From an uncultured Microcaldota archaeon (GTDB lineage: Archaea; Micrarchaeota; Micrarchaeia; Anstonellales; Bilamarchaeaceae): 64,000 nucleotides of DNA. The translations under genes were made by a program, and so were the position numbers. Position 1 is the first letter of the stretch. Each line of letters begins with the position of its first letter. The stretch is from NCBI GenBank assembly GCA_903828955.1, contig CAIKOA010000031.1:1-64000 (forward strand), in the 5' to 3' direction. Shown in pieces: positions 33,082-43,201 of the stretch. Under the pieces are notes generated by a model. It did no database searches, was not told where the DNA came from, and saw nothing but the letters and a program-made list of their open reading frames with translations.

Positions 33082-34284
33082 TTAATCAAGGCGCTTCAGC
33101 ATGCCGTCCGCAATCGCGGCCAGGTCCCTCTTGCCCATCTTTACCGCAAGTTCCAGTGCTTCTGCATATCCCCCGTAGGAAAGGAAGGCGTAGAATGCCT
33201 TTTCACCGAGCTTCTCTGCAGTATTGACAATCGAGAATTCGAGGGCGGCATCGACTCCCTCAACATAAATGAAGAGGTTTTTTTCCTTTTCACCGCGCTC
33301 TTCGCAAACCGCGAGGAACTTGAAAACGCATTCGTCCATCTTTTCGTGTTCCTCTGCAATCGCTGCGATGCGGGCTGCGCGGAGGTATTCCTTGTAGAAC
33401 TTCCAGGGATCTGCGTCCGCTTGCCCGACCAGGATATTGACCGCCAGCATCGAGAGCTCTTTTGCCTTCTCTTGCATTCCAAATATCCGCAAGAGGCTGG
33501 ATTTCTTCTCAAGGGCATCCACGTTGTCAAAAGGATATTCGGAGGTTCTTGCGGCAATTGCGCCTTCGCAAACGCCCAGCAGGGCGGGGCTCTCAATTGC
33601 GATTCCTGCGATTTCGCGCAAATAGGAGTCGGAGACCCTGCCGATGAGGCGTTTTACTTCTTCAGAGAGCTTTTGAGTTTCGGAAGTTGACAACTCCTTG
33701 CCTCCATCCAGGAGATAACGCCCGACTATTTCCGTTGCTTTTTTGAATTCGTTCATGCGCAGATGGATGGTTGCGAGCCCAACTGCCGCCTCTCTTGTCG
33801 AGAAGCACACTCCCATCTTTTCTTCCTCTTCAAGAACCTGTGTGAAGCGAGTCAATGAGTAAGCGTCAGAATAATCTGTTTTTCCCAGGGATTCTTGCGC
33901 ATCCTCAACAAGCCCCTGCATCCTTCTCGCAAACCTCTCGCGGGCCTCCCCGCCCATGTTGAAACGGATTTCGAACTCGTCTGCGAGATCGTATTTGCTC
34001 CGCGCCCTTAATTGGGCGATGCCTTGTGAGAGCAACTCTGCGCAGTGCTCCTGCGGGTCAAGGGAATGCTTTTCCATTATTTTTTTTGCGCGGGTTATGT
34101 CTCCGGCATCAACTGCGCACCCGAATGCGAAAACTGCGGAGGTGATTTCGGATTTCCTTTTTGCAGGGGCCTCCTGCATCAGGGAAGCGAAAATGTGCGC
34201 GCGGCCTGCGCGTGGAAGGGTATGGAGGAGTTTTGAGCCGCCCATCGATTTAAGAGAGAGTTGCCTCTGGTTTTCTTTTGTCAT
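33082..34284 (-). CDS. Helical repeat (TPR-like) protein, unknown
   Basis: 400 residues, almost entirely alpha-helical with loosely repeated helix pairs (GDITRAKKIMEKHSLD, MNEFKKATEIVGRYLLDGG, GYAEALELAVKMGKRDLAA). It resembles a degenerate TPR or alpha-solenoid scaffold. No membrane segments or catalytic motif. Probably cytoplasmic; function unknown. Confidence 0.6.
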   Translation of the reverse strand: MTKENQRQLSLKSMGGSKLLHTLPRAGRAHIFASLMQEAPAKRKSEITSAVFAFGCAVDAGDITRAKKIMEKHSLDPQEHCAELLSQGIAQLRARSKYDLADEFEIRFNMGGEARERFARRMQGLVEDAQESLGKTDYSDAYSLTRFTQVLEEEEKMGVCFSTREAAVGLATIHLRMNEFKKATEIVGRYLLDGGKELSTSETQKLSEEVKRLIGRVSDSYLREIAGIAIESPALLGVCEGAIAARTSEYPFDNVDALEKKSSLLRIFGMQEKAKELSMLAVNILVGQADADPWKFYKEYLRAARIAAIAEEHEKMDECVFKFLAVCEERGEKEKNLFIYVEGVDAALEFSIVNTAEKLGEKAFYAFLSYGGYAEALELAVKMGKRDLAAIADGMLKRLD

Positions 34285-34375
34285 TCAATAACACCTTATT
34301 ACTATTATTTAACACAATATATTTAAAAGGCGATACGGGATAAGAGTTTTAAAGAATAAAGGAGGAGAAAAACAC

Positions 34376-35614
34376 ATGGTTAAGCCTCTTCTGGTGTTGT
34401 GCATAGACAGGGACAACGACCTTTTCGAGAAGGCAAAGGTGCATGGCCCAATCATAGGAAGGGAGGAAAACCTGAATGCGGCAACCAAGCTCGCGCTCAT
34501 CGACCCGGAAGACCCGGATTCGAACAGCATCTTCTCCGCAATAAACATCTACGACAATCTTTCCAAGGAAAGGAAGGATGTTGAAATAGTTACGCTCACC
34601 GGGGACAAGAGGCTCGGCTACTATTCTGACCAGGAAATAAGCAGGCAATTGAACAGGATTTTAAGCGAAATCCCTGCGGAATCCTGCATATTCATCTCAG
34701 ATGGGGCGTCCGATGAGGAAATAATGCCGGTAATCCGCTCCAGACTGAAGATAGATGCGACCAAAGTGGTCGTGATGAAGCAGGCAAAGGAATTGGAAAA
34801 GACCTACTTCGTAATATTGGAAAAACTCAAGGACCCGCATTACTCCAGAATAATATTCGGGATTCCCGCAATACTTCTCCTGCTCTTTTCGATTTCCGCA
34901 ATACTTGGATGGGAATTGAAATTTGTTGGAGTGCTCATCGGCCTTTACCTCATCATAAAGGGATTCGGAATTGAGGATGCGGTAATCAGCTGGCTCCGGG
35001 ACTTCAGGTTCTCGGTGCAGAAGAGCACCTGGATTCCGTACATTCCGGCAATTGTAATGTTCCTCGTATCCTTCTGGATGGGGCAGGAAGCGTATGGAAA
35101 AGCAATCGAGATGGGCCTTGACCCGATTAAAAACGGGGCGTATGTGTTCAAATCCCTCATCTTCCCGCTTTCGCTAGGAGCACTTTTCCTTCTTGCCGGA
35201 AACAGCGCGGAAGCATATGTGGAGCAGAGGAAGTTCGCGATAACCAGGTATGCGCACATGCTTTTGGCAATCCTTCTTACCGCGCTCATATTGAGCGTGG
35301 GAGCGCAATGGGTCCTGAACATTGATCCGCCTTACGTGGGCTTCGGGGACTTCCTATTTGTGCTCATTTACACGATGGTTCTTGGGTATGTTGCAACCAC
35401 CGTTCTTGAGATGATAAAGAGAGAAAGCCTTCTTGGAATGAAATTGGAGGGAAAGGAAGTGCTTACGGATGCGGGAAGCTTCCTTGGAAAGGTATTGGGT
35501 GTGGATGGAAAGAAGGAATTGCTCGTTGTGCAGAGCCACCTTGGAAGAAAATTCAGCCTTCCGTTCCGGCACATCACTTCGGTCGGAGAGAACATAATTG
35601 TAAGGACCGGCTGA
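34376..35614 (+). CDS. DUF373 membrane protein
   Basis: 412 residues. The N-terminal 150 residues are a soluble alpha/beta domain starting LLVLCIDRDNDLFEKAKV, typical of the archaeal DUF373 family, with conserved DPEDPDSNS and DGASDEE. About six membrane helices follow (160-360) and a C-terminal soluble domain of about 60 residues. The family is almost universal in archaea but uncharacterised. Confidence 0.88.
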   Translation: MVKPLLVLCIDRDNDLFEKAKVHGPIIGREENLNAATKLALIDPEDPDSNSIFSAINIYDNLSKERKDVEIVTLTGDKRLGYYSDQEISRQLNRILSEIPAESCIFISDGASDEEIMPVIRSRLKIDATKVVVMKQAKELEKTYFVILEKLKDPHYSRIIFGIPAILLLLFSISAILGWELKFVGVLIGLYLIIKGFGIEDAVISWLRDFRFSVQKSTWIPYIPAIVMFLVSFWMGQEAYGKAIEMGLDPIKNGAYVFKSLIFPLSLGALFLLAGNSAEAYVEQRKFAITRYAHMLLAILLTALILSVGAQWVLNIDPPYVGFGDFLFVLIYTMVLGYVATTVLEMIKRESLLGMKLEGKEVLTDAGSFLGKVLGVDGKKELLVVQSHLGRKFSLPFRHITSVGENIIVRTG

Positions 35615-35640
35615 ATTATTTGGTTAAATAATCTCAGATT

Positions 35641-35695
35641 ATGGGGGGGTTGCTTGGGATGAAACACTTTAGGGGGCGCTCCCCCTGAAGGGTTC
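35641..35695 (-). repeat. Three-copy 3'-end hairpin repeat, copy B
   Basis: Closest relative of copy A: the same GGTTGCT.GGGATGAAAC.ACTT block, then the palindrome AGGGGGCGCTCCCCCT (35671-35686), ending one base before the lonB stop codon. Read toward lonB's 3' side, it is a strong GC hairpin directly after the stop. Confidence 0.75.
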
Positions 35696-35696
35696 C

Positions 35697-37697
35697 TCAA
35701 TTCTTGAATTGCTTCCTTATTGCCGCAAGGAGCGCCTTCTTCTTGGGGCCATCTTTAAGCACGTATTCAAGCACGTCCGCGATGTTCTCGACCGGGTAAA
35801 TCTTCATCTTGCCCTTGAGCTCTTCTTTTAGGTAAACGTCCTTCTCGTTGGATTTGGGTACGATTACCTTCATTATCCCGGCTTCGTGCGCCGCCTCTAT
35901 TTTAGGAGTAACTCCGCCAACGGGCAGGACCTCTCCGCGCACTGAAAGCGAACCCGTCATCGCATAACTGGAATCGACCGCAACGCCTTCCAAATCCGAA
36001 ATTACCGCAACGGCAATTGAAATGGATGCGGAATCCCCCTCCACCCCCTCATAGGTTTGGAGGAACTGGATGTGGATATCCTTCTTGGAAAGGTCTTCGG
36101 AAGTGTATTTCTTTATGATTGCAGAGACGTTCTCAACCGCCTCCTTCGCAATCTGCCCGAGTTTCCCGGTTGCGATTATGTGCCCTCCGCTCTTCGAGGG
36201 GGAGGGGGTCACTTCCGCAACTAGGGGAAGGACTATCCCTGCAAAGGAATCCCCGACTACTGCAAGCCCGTTGACTTTTCCAACCGCGTATCCGCTGCTT
36301 GAGAAAATCTGGTATTCCTTCTTTCTTTCTATGAGCTTCTCAACGAGCTGGGTCTCGATCGGCCGTGCGATCTTTTTCGCCTTCTTAATGTGCACGGGCA
36401 AAACGTATTTTGCCTTCTCATCGATTGCAATGTCTCCGGAAGCGCGGATCAAGCCTCCGATTTCGCGCAAATTCATCGTGAATGCCTTCCTTCTCCCGGA
36501 AAGCCTGCGCGCCTCCTCAATGATTTCCTTTACCGCGTCATAAGTGAAATGCGGGATGCGCCCATCCTTCTTTATTTCCTGGGCAATGAACTGCACGAGA
36601 TGGTCCTCGTTCTTCTCATTGTCCTCCATGGAATCCTCAACGTAAATTTCATACCCCTCTCCGCGGATTCTAGAGCGGATTGCAGGGTGGATTTGCGCCA
36701 TGTCCGGCAGATTGCCTGCTGCAACAAGCACGAAATCGCAGGGGGCGGGGTCGGTTTTAACAAGAGCGCCTGAAGAGAGGTCGCTTTGGCCAGTAATCGG
36801 GTATTTTTTCTCCTGTATTGCGGTAAGGAGCTCCTGCTGCCAGTTAATTTTAAGGGAAGCGATTTCATCAATGAAGAGAACTCCGTGGTTTGCCTTGTGG
36901 ATTGCGCCCGCTTCAACGCGCAGGTGCGCAGGGGTTCCCAGGCCTCCGCTTTGCAATGGGTCGTGCTTCACGTCTCCGAGAAGCGCTCCTGCGCGGGTGC
37001 CGGTCGCATCTATGAACGGGGCAGTAAATCTTCCGGAATTATCCACAATTACCTTGTAGTTTGCCTGCTTCTGCGGCATCATTCTCTTGGAAAATCCTGA
37101 GAACGCGGAGGAAAAGAAATAGAGCACCGCAAGGCCGAACATTGCTGCAAGGACGAACCATTTCTGCTGCTCCGGAATATCCAAATAGAAAGTAACCGCG
37201 ATTGCAATTATTCCCAAAACCATCAAGATGAATATGGGGGAAATCCCCTCTTCCTGCTTATTCTCCGCATTCTGGGAAGTATTGGACATCCTGCGCGCAA
37301 GCCCGGTCTTCAGGATGCGCGGAAGCTCTGCTGCGCGCTGAGTCGAGGCCCTTTCTGCTATTTTTCTCGCCTCTTCGGGAGCATAGTATTTCGCATAATC
37401 CGGGTGCTTGGTGAGGTATTCAAAATCCGGGTAAGTGGGGACTACTTTTATGAGCGGGTTATTGTCGTTGTTCGGGTTATCTACTGCAAGAACGTCTTCA
37501 AGGGTGCGCGAGGGGAGCAATTCAGCCATTGCCTGGGCAAGCATGCTCTTTCCGGTTCCGGGCGGGCCTATAAGGAGAACATGGCGCTTCTGGTTTGCCG
37601 CTTTCCGCATTATGTCAACTGCCTTCTCCTGGCCTATTACCTGGTCGATGAGCCGGTGCGGCACTTCGATTTCTTCAGTTGTCTTGAATTGCTTCAT
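35697..37697 (-). CDS. lonB: ATP-dependent Lon protease, archaeal LonB type
   Basis: 666 residues. AAA+ domain with [12 protein letters not shown] (Walker A) and LFIDEIASL (Walker B). Two membrane helices (about 155-195) are inserted between Walker A and B, the hallmark of membrane-anchored LonB. The protease domain has Ser556 (EGDSASIS) and Lys599 (VTPKIEAA), 43 residues apart as in other Lon enzymes. It degrades misfolded and membrane proteins. The PmbA-like gene lies 22 bases upstream on the same strand, so the two are likely co-transcribed. Confidence 0.95.
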   Translation of the reverse strand: MKQFKTTEEIEVPHRLIDQVIGQEKAVDIMRKAANQKRHVLLIGPPGTGKSMLAQAMAELLPSRTLEDVLAVDNPNNDNNPLIKVVPTYPDFEYLTKHPDYAKYYAPEEARKIAERASTQRAAELPRILKTGLARRMSNTSQNAENKQEEGISPIFILMVLGIIAIAVTFYLDIPEQQKWFVLAAMFGLAVLYFFSSAFSGFSKRMMPQKQANYKVIVDNSGRFTAPFIDATGTRAGALLGDVKHDPLQSGGLGTPAHLRVEAGAIHKANHGVLFIDEIASLKINWQQELLTAIQEKKYPITGQSDLSSGALVKTDPAPCDFVLVAAGNLPDMAQIHPAIRSRIRGEGYEIYVEDSMEDNEKNEDHLVQFIAQEIKKDGRIPHFTYDAVKEIIEEARRLSGRRKAFTMNLREIGGLIRASGDIAIDEKAKYVLPVHIKKAKKIARPIETQLVEKLIERKKEYQIFSSSGYAVGKVNGLAVVGDSFAGIVLPLVAEVTPSPSKSGGHIIATGKLGQIAKEAVENVSAIIKKYTSEDLSKKDIHIQFLQTYEGVEGDSASISIAVAVISDLEGVAVDSSYAMTGSLSVRGEVLPVGGVTPKIEAAHEAGIMKVIVPKSNEKDVYLKEELKGKMKIYPVENIADVLEYVLKDGPKKKALLAAIRKQFKN

Positions 37698-37719
37698 GAA
37701 TCCACTTTCCTGCTCTTAT

Positions 37720-39009
37720 CTACTTTCCTATAATCTGAACATCGGAGAAAAGGATTTCCGGAGAGATTAGGTTTCCCCAGGAATTCTGCCTCTTCCCGAT
37801 TAATTTTATGCTATTGAAAAGGTTAAATACGTTTCCGCTAAGGAGGATGTTGTTCACGGGCGCCTTTTTTCCCCTGGAATGGAGGAATGCGGTGTCCACT
37901 TCAACCCCGAAATCCCCGGAAACCGGGTCTGATGTGTGCAAGCCGTGGAAAGAGATTATTTCCAGGTGTTCTCCGCTGCGCAATTCTTCTTCGCTTGCAT
38001 CCCCTTTTGGAATTACCAGGTTGGAAACTCCCGGAGATGGAGGGGAAGCGTAATCCGCCCTCTGGCAGTGCCCGCCCTCTTCCCCGAGCCCTTCGAGTGA
38101 AGAGGTGTATTTATCGTAGATGAAGCTTTCCACTTTTCCCTTATTTATGAGGAATTTCTTTGAAGAGGGGACGCCTTCTCCATCAAATGAGCAGGCGCCC
38201 GCGGCTTTTGCGAGCGGGTCGCTAAGAAGGGTGAATTCTTCTGAGAATTTCCGGCTGCCTTTTCCAAGCCGGCTTATTCCCCTGCGCTTATTGTCCCCAT
38301 CAAAATGGAAAAGCATGAAATCAAGAAATGCCGCAAGCATGTACTGGGAAAACCTGGCGTCTATCTTCCTGCTGGAGATTGGCTTTGCGCAGTCCATTGC
38401 AGAGGCGATTTCCGCGGCCTTCTTTCCAAAGGAACGGAAATCATCAGGGAGAAAGATGGATGAATGGATGGAAAATCCCAGCCCTTTTCCTTTTTTTGCC
38501 TCTACGAAAAAATCAAACGCGGTATAGGTGGCCTCCGCGCATAGTGAAGAGGAGTTTGCAATCTCTTCATTGGAATTTGAAACAGAAAGGGAAATTCTTG
38601 CGGGATCCGCAAGCTTTCCCATTCCTTCCCGCGCCTCCTTTATCGCGGAGAAGGCGTCTTTTTCATCGAATTCCTTGATTCGCTTGTCGATTGTATTAAC
38701 TGAGGGGTATTTCCTGTGGCCGGATTCGAATTCGAAATCCGTTTTTGGGGAAAGTTTTGAGAGCGATAGCGCGGCCTTTGCGGTTTTCTCAAAGTCCGCC
38801 TCCTGGTTTGAATAGGCGAAGCCCGTCTTTTTTGCGGAAACCACGCGAAGCCCGTATCCATTATCCGAGGAGAAATCCTTGGTCTTGTAGCCGCCGCCTG
38901 CGAACTCCATGGAAGTTGTGCGGGCGCGGGTGCAGTAGGCCTCGCATTCATCAATTTTCCTGGAGCTCAATTTCTTTACAAGCTGCTCGGCACTGAGAGG
39001 GGGCTGCAT
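37720..39009 (-). CDS. pmbA: PmbA/TldE-like protease subunit
   Basis: 429 residues. Family features: early GLRVVSAKKTGFAYSN, the FFVEAKKGKGLGF core and the C-terminal SFHGLHTSDPVSGDFGV. The HExxH of TldD is absent, so this is the non-catalytic TldE/PmbA partner. TldD/TldE complexes are peptidases for small peptides. The catalytic TldD partner is not in this window. Co-transcription with lonB links two proteolysis genes. Confidence 0.85.
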   Translation of the reverse strand: MQPPLSAEQLVKKLSSRKIDECEAYCTRARTTSMEFAGGGYKTKDFSSDNGYGLRVVSAKKTGFAYSNQEADFEKTAKAALSLSKLSPKTDFEFESGHRKYPSVNTIDKRIKEFDEKDAFSAIKEAREGMGKLADPARISLSVSNSNEEIANSSSLCAEATYTAFDFFVEAKKGKGLGFSIHSSIFLPDDFRSFGKKAAEIASAMDCAKPISSRKIDARFSQYMLAAFLDFMLFHFDGDNKRRGISRLGKGSRKFSEEFTLLSDPLAKAAGACSFDGEGVPSSKKFLINKGKVESFIYDKYTSSLEGLGEEGGHCQRADYASPPSPGVSNLVIPKGDASEEELRSGEHLEIISFHGLHTSDPVSGDFGVEVDTAFLHSRGKKAPVNNILLSGNVFNLFNSIKLIGKRQNSWGNLISPEILFSDVQIIGK

Positions 39010-39042
39010 ACGCTTTTATGTTTTCTCAGTGTTTAAAAAGGC

Positions 39043-39567
39043 ATGCGGCTTTTCATCGCGGTTGAGGTTCCGGAAGGAATCAGGGGGAAAATGGGCGCAC
39101 TTGCGCGCGAACTTCCAGAGGACGGGCTTTCAAAAGTGAAAACCGAGAACATGCATTTTACGCTTAAATTCCTGGGGGAAGTTGAAAAGGCTAAAATAGT
39201 GGAGATTAAGAAAATCCTGCACTTGGTTGAGTTTTCGCCTTTTTCCGTGCGCATGCGGGGAGTGGGGGGTTTTCCGAATGCGAGCTATGCCCGGGTCATA
39301 TGGGCTGGCGCGGAAAGCGAGGGGATGGAGGAGCTTGCGCGGAAAGTGCATACTGCCCTGGTTGAACTGTTTGAAGGGGATAAGTTTTCCCCGCACCTGA
39401 CGCTTGCGCGCGTAAAGAAGAAGGTGGAATTGAAGCAGTTTTTGAATAAGCATAAGGATGAGGAATTCGGGGAGTTCACGGTGGATAAGTTCGTGCTTTT
39501 TGAGAGCAAACTGCAGCCAAGCGGGCCGGAATACAGGAAGTTGGTGGAATTCCCGGCGAAGGAATGA
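39043..39567 (+). CDS. thpR: RNA 2',3'-cyclic phosphodiesterase (2'-5' RNA ligase family)
   Basis: 174 residues with both HxTx motifs of the 2H phosphoesterase fold, HFTLKFLGE and HLTLARVKK. Starts MRLFIAVEVPEG. ThpR opens 2',3'-cyclic phosphates on RNA and can ligate 2'-5' in vitro; in archaea it may act near tRNA processing. Divergent from pmbA with only 33 bases between. Confidence 0.93.
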   Translation: MRLFIAVEVPEGIRGKMGALARELPEDGLSKVKTENMHFTLKFLGEVEKAKIVEIKKILHLVEFSPFSVRMRGVGGFPNASYARVIWAGAESEGMEELARKVHTALVELFEGDKFSPHLTLARVKKKVELKQFLNKHKDEEFGEFTVDKFVLFESKLQPSGPEYRKLVEFPAKE

Positions 39568-39630
39568 GGTAGCTATTAAAAGTGTTGCGATGTACATTAT
39601 TTCCATTATTCTGAATGATTGGTGAATTCA

Positions 39631-39786
39631 ATGGGAAAGTTTGCAGAAGCAGATGCTGAAATCAGCAATACAATGATATGCAGGAGATGCAAGACGAGGA
39701 ACAAGAAGGGAATCTTAAAATGCAGGAAGTGCGGGTCCCCTTACCTCCGGCCAAAGAACAAGGAAATTAAGGCGAAGAAGGCGTAA
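39631..39786 (+). CDS. rpl40e: Ribosomal protein L40e
   Basis: 51 residues. GKFAEADAEISNTMICRRCK begins the L40e pattern, followed by ILKCRKCGSPYLRPK: a CxxC-x10-CxxC zinc ribbon and the terminal lysine-rich tail. GGTGA stands five bases before the ATG. It is short enough to be missed by automatic length cut-offs. It lies 63 bases after thpR on the same strand. Confidence 0.92.
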   Translation: MGKFAEADAEISNTMICRRCKTRNKKGILKCRKCGSPYLRPKNKEIKAKKA

Positions 39787-39840
39787 TCCTTCCTTAATTT
39801 AATTTTTCGTTTTATTTTCTTTTTTAAGGGTTTCTTCTTC

Positions 39841-40845
39841 TCAGCTCTGTTTTCCGGTGCCTATTACCGCAAGGCCTTCCAGCCTTTTCAGCCGTTTGAG
39901 CGTATCGATAAGCTCGCGGATGCTCATCGTCTTAAGCTTCTTCTTAACTACGGTAAGGAATTCCAAATCTGTAATCAGCATATCCACTACGAGGGTTTCC
40001 GCGACTTTCTTCCTTCGCTTCAGCAGAAGGGAGTACCTCTGCCTGGAAAGTTCGGGAAGCTCCTTAATCGCCTTATTCATGGGCTTTTCGGTTTCCTCAA
40101 GCTCGGTGATTACCTTTTCAAAGGAAGCGGACACGACTTCTATCTCCTTAATCACGTCCTGCCTTGAATGCTCAACGTTCTTTATCACTTCCAATGCTAC
40201 AATTTCCTGCTTCAGCCCCTCGTCTTTGAGTTCGTGCTCAAGCCTGTCGAAGACTTCCGGCTTTATGAGCACTGCGGCGCCGCCTCCAAAGGGCTTCGGG
40301 GTTTCAATCTCGATTTTGCTGAGCGCAATTTCCAGTTTTATCGGGTCGACCTGCTGCGTTACGAGCAAGGTTGCGATGTTCGTATAGATTGGGTAGGTGG
40401 ACTTCTCCCCTGCCGCAAGGTCCACCGCCATTGCGGCGCGGGCATCCTCAAGCTGCTCTTCGGTCGATTTCCCCTTTGTTTTTTTAGCATAATCCGAGAC
40501 GGAGGCGGAGACTTCTTCGGGAATTACCTGGGTTTCATTAAGGATCGGGTTGTAATAAACGAGGTTGAAGGAAACCTTCTCCACGTCCTGCACCTGGGTG
40601 GATTCCTCTGTAGAAGTCGTTTTCTTGTCTTCACTGTGCTTTTGCTGGATTGCTTTTTTTGAGCCTTCGTGCATAGACTCGGAGAGCCGGTTGACTTCCC
40701 TGTTGCTCTGTTCCATGAGTTGAAGGAGAAGAATTGGCGCAATCGCTTGCGATGGATTCTGCATCAGCGATGCGGCCATCGGGTTTGCTGCCGCAAAATC
40801 GAAAATCTCAACGAGGCCGCCTGGAAGCATCCTGCTCTTTGCCAT
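39841..40845 (-). CDS. Unknown helical protein at end of L7Ae operon
   Basis: 334 residues, helical and charged, with coiled-coil-like stretches (about 210-300, KNVEHSRQDVIKEIEVVSAS). It starts with a short hydrophobic part (PMAASLMQNPSQAIAPILLL), which is not a clear membrane segment. It follows trm1 by 24 bases and is probably the last gene of the long operon. No known family. Confidence 0.6.
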   Translation of the reverse strand: MAKSRMLPGGLVEIFDFAAANPMAASLMQNPSQAIAPILLLQLMEQSNREVNRLSESMHEGSKKAIQQKHSEDKKTTSTEESTQVQDVEKVSFNLVYYNPILNETQVIPEEVSASVSDYAKKTKGKSTEEQLEDARAAMAVDLAAGEKSTYPIYTNIATLLVTQQVDPIKLEIALSKIEIETPKPFGGGAAVLIKPEVFDRLEHELKDEGLKQEIVALEVIKNVEHSRQDVIKEIEVVSASFEKVITELEETEKPMNKAIKELPELSRQRYSLLLKRRKKVAETLVVDMLITDLEFLTVVKKKLKTMSIRELIDTLKRLKRLEGLAVIGTGKQS

Positions 40846-40869
40846 CAGTAGAAAACCGCGGAAAAGTAT

Positions 40870-41964
40870 TTATTTGGTTGCCTGGAGCGACTTTGCAAGC
40901 GAGCAGATATCCGCGTCCGTTTTTACCCCTATTGGGGAAAAATGCGTGCGCACCGCGCGGAATCCCTCCCCCCGTAATTTTTCCAGAAGCACTTCTGTTT
41001 TGGGCGGAGGCTGGATATCCAGGTGGCCGCAGGTTGAATGGATGTTGAAGAAATAGGGGGGCATTCCGATTTCCCCCTGCATCAGTTTTATTTCTTTATC
41101 CAGTTTTTCCTTATGGGAATAGTTGCGTTCTGCATTCAGGGCAAGCATTTTTTCCAGAGTTTTGGGCTCGTGGAGTTCCCCGAGCCAGAGCGGCCCTGCC
41201 CATTTCGCTTTCTTGCCGCATTTCGGGCAAATTTCCGAGGCAACCTCGCCTCCGTGCCTGTACCTGCAATGCGGGCAAAGGATGAGGTAGCCGGTTTTCC
41301 TGAAGCATTTTACCCCCTTTTCTGCGCCCTTTTCCAATTTCAGGAAGAGCTTGAAGAAATGCCTGTGCGAGAATGTTGCAAGGGGGACGATTCCGAAATC
41401 GAATTCTCCTGCGATATGTGCAATGCACTTCCAGAGGATGCGAACTCCTGCCTCGTGGTAGATTTCTTCATGGAGCGGAACGGAATGGTAAATGCGCATG
41501 CACGCATTTGCGTGCGCCCCGCACAGGACCGCGGTATCTGTTGCGGTAATTGAGAGAAAACCCTCCTTCTTGAAACGGAAGGAGCGGATTGCGTTGTACG
41601 AGTAAGGGGCGGGGGAGCCAAAGGGGTCGATTTCCAATAAATCGTAATCGCCTTCCTTTCCGATTATGAATTTGTTGAATTCCGCTTCGTGCGCTTTTGC
41701 CTTTATCCCGTTTCTTTCTGCGTTCTGCCTGCAAAGGGCAACCGCATCAGCGGAAACGTCCACCATTTCCAGCGAGCTTACGTTTGGGTTTTCCTTTGCA
41801 TAGCGGAGGCCGCGGATTCCGGAAGCGGAGAAAGCATCCAGCACCTTCACTTCCGGGAGAGTTCCAACAACCAGTGAAGAGAACGAGCGGCAGAGGTGCA
41901 TGTGGGGGTTGTAGAATTCCTTTCCAGCATCAAAGGAGATCCCTTCTTCCTGCAATTCTGCCAT
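40870..41964 (-). CDS. trm1: tRNA (guanine-26-N2) dimethyltransferase
   Basis: 364 residues from the ATG at 41964; GGTGA lies eight bases upstream, and longer starts are not supported. VLDAFSASGIRGLRYAKE (SAM site) and LLEIDPFGSPAPY (catalytic Asp-Pro-Phe-Gly) are diagnostic. C-terminal zinc-finger cysteines are present (CPHCRYRHG and CPKCGKKAKW). It makes m2,2G26 in tRNA. truD lies upstream in the same operon. Confidence 0.95.
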   Translation of the reverse strand: MAELQEEGISFDAGKEFYNPHMHLCRSFSSLVVGTLPEVKVLDAFSASGIRGLRYAKENPNVSSLEMVDVSADAVALCRQNAERNGIKAKAHEAEFNKFIIGKEGDYDLLEIDPFGSPAPYSYNAIRSFRFKKEGFLSITATDTAVLCGAHANACMRIYHSVPLHEEIYHEAGVRILWKCIAHIAGEFDFGIVPLATFSHRHFFKLFLKLEKGAEKGVKCFRKTGYLILCPHCRYRHGGEVASEICPKCGKKAKWAGPLWLGELHEPKTLEKMLALNAERNYSHKEKLDKEIKLMQGEIGMPPYFFNIHSTCGHLDIQPPPKTEVLLEKLRGEGFRAVRTHFSPIGVKTDADICSLAKSLQATK

Positions 41965-41989
41965 TTTTATTTTCACCTGCAATCTATTC

Positions 41990-43201
41990 CTATTTCTTAA
42001 TGAATTCGCGCAGTGCGCTCGTTGCGTATGCGCCTGAAGGAAGCGAGAACGAGAAAACATTCCCGTTGAATTCAAAATCCCTGAACGGGCAGAGAAGCGC
42101 CCGGAAGCCGCCTTTTGAGGAAAGCTCCGGCATCTCCCTTATTTCGAAATCCGAAAGCGAAATCTCATGGTGCGCAAGTATCTCCTTTTCGCGCTCATTG
42201 GGCTCGGAATCGTATCCGAGGAGCTTTCCGCATAGGAAATCCACCCCGGCCTTCTCCTGGTCCGGGAATTCGTATGCGTTTATGCCGCAGTAGATTTCGC
42301 CGTCTTCCTTCCTGACCATACCGTCTTTTATGCGCGCGGAAAGAGACTCGTTGAAGAGCCAGGACTGGAATGCGTGTATGAACATGAGCGAAGTCTGCCG
42401 CGGAAGGCGGCGGAATGCGCCTATATAATCCGTGGGATGTTCAACAAGGTGCGCTAGCATTGAGCGCTCCAGTTTCAGATGCTTTGGGAATTCGCGCAGT
42501 GCGAGGGAGAAATCGTTTGTTTCCAATAGGTGCGAGCGGGCAACCCGGGCTTCCTCGTTTTCCTCGTTTCCCATTTCCGCAAGGAAATGCATCGCGGCTT
42601 CCTGGAACCTTCTGCGCAATATGAGTTCCCCAACGCGGTGGGTATTCTTGCGGATGGAGCCGAAGCGCTGCGGCCCGAAGTAATTTGGGAATTTTCCCCC
42701 TAATTCCTCTGAAATTTTGGAAACTTTTTCCTGCGCATCCGGAACCTCTCCATGCCAGGTTATCCTGAAGCAGTTTCCGAGCAAATCCCCCATCTTTACC
42801 TTTTCGTTTGAAGTCCATGCGCCGTTTATCTGCATGTCTTTGAGCTGGACGGAGAGCACCTGCTCTTTTCCAACCGCGAATACGGAGACCATCTGGGTTG
42901 TGTGCGCAACCTTGTCCTTTGTGCCAGCGTAATCGAACCGTTTCTGCCCGACGCGGAGCGCCTTGGAAAGCCTCTTTATTGCTGAAGAGGTGCTCCAGTC
43001 CTTTTTCTGCAGAACAAAATGGGTGAATTTTCCTTTTCCCTCTGCTGGATCTACATCCGCATCCGGCTTTTCGATTTTCTTATTCAATTCGAGAATTGTT
43101 CCGTCTAGCGCAATTTCCTCGACTATGAATTCGTCCGGGGAAATTTTTATCTCTCCATCAATCCCAACGGATTTGGAAAGGTATGCCCAATCATCATTCA
43201 T
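41990..43201 (-). CDS. truD: tRNA pseudouridine synthase TruD
   Basis: 403 residues. FDYAGTKDKVAHTTQ holds the catalytic Asp region, and NYFGPQRFG is the conserved RNA-binding motif. It makes pseudouridine-13 in tRNA. The start overlaps the dut stop by four bases. TruD followed by Trm1 puts two tRNA modification steps next to each other. Confidence 0.95.
   Translation of the reverse strand: MNDDWAYLSKSVGIDGEIKISPDEFIVEEIALDGTILELNKKIEKPDADVDPAEGKGKFTHFVLQKKDWSTSSAIKRLSKALRVGQKRFDYAGTKDKVAHTTQMVSVFAVGKEQVLSVQLKDMQINGAWTSNEKVKMGDLLGNCFRITWHGEVPDAQEKVSKISEELGGKFPNYFGPQRFGSIRKNTHRVGELILRRRFQEAAMHFLAEMGNEENEEARVARSHLLETNDFSLALREFPKHLKLERSMLAHLVEHPTDYIGAFRRLPRQTSLMFIHAFQSWLFNESLSARIKDGMVRKEDGEIYCGINAYEFPDQEKAGVDFLCGKLLGYDSEPNEREKEILAHHEISLSDFEIREMPELSSKGGFRALLCPFRDFEFNGNVFSFSLPSGAYATSALREFIKK

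Noticed and set aside
24738-35700. Short minus-strand frames sharing the peptide NPSGGAPPK
   Set aside because: They are translations of the hairpin repeat (24738-24920 and 35368-35700) and partly overlap real genes; the DNA repeat, not a protein, is what is shared.
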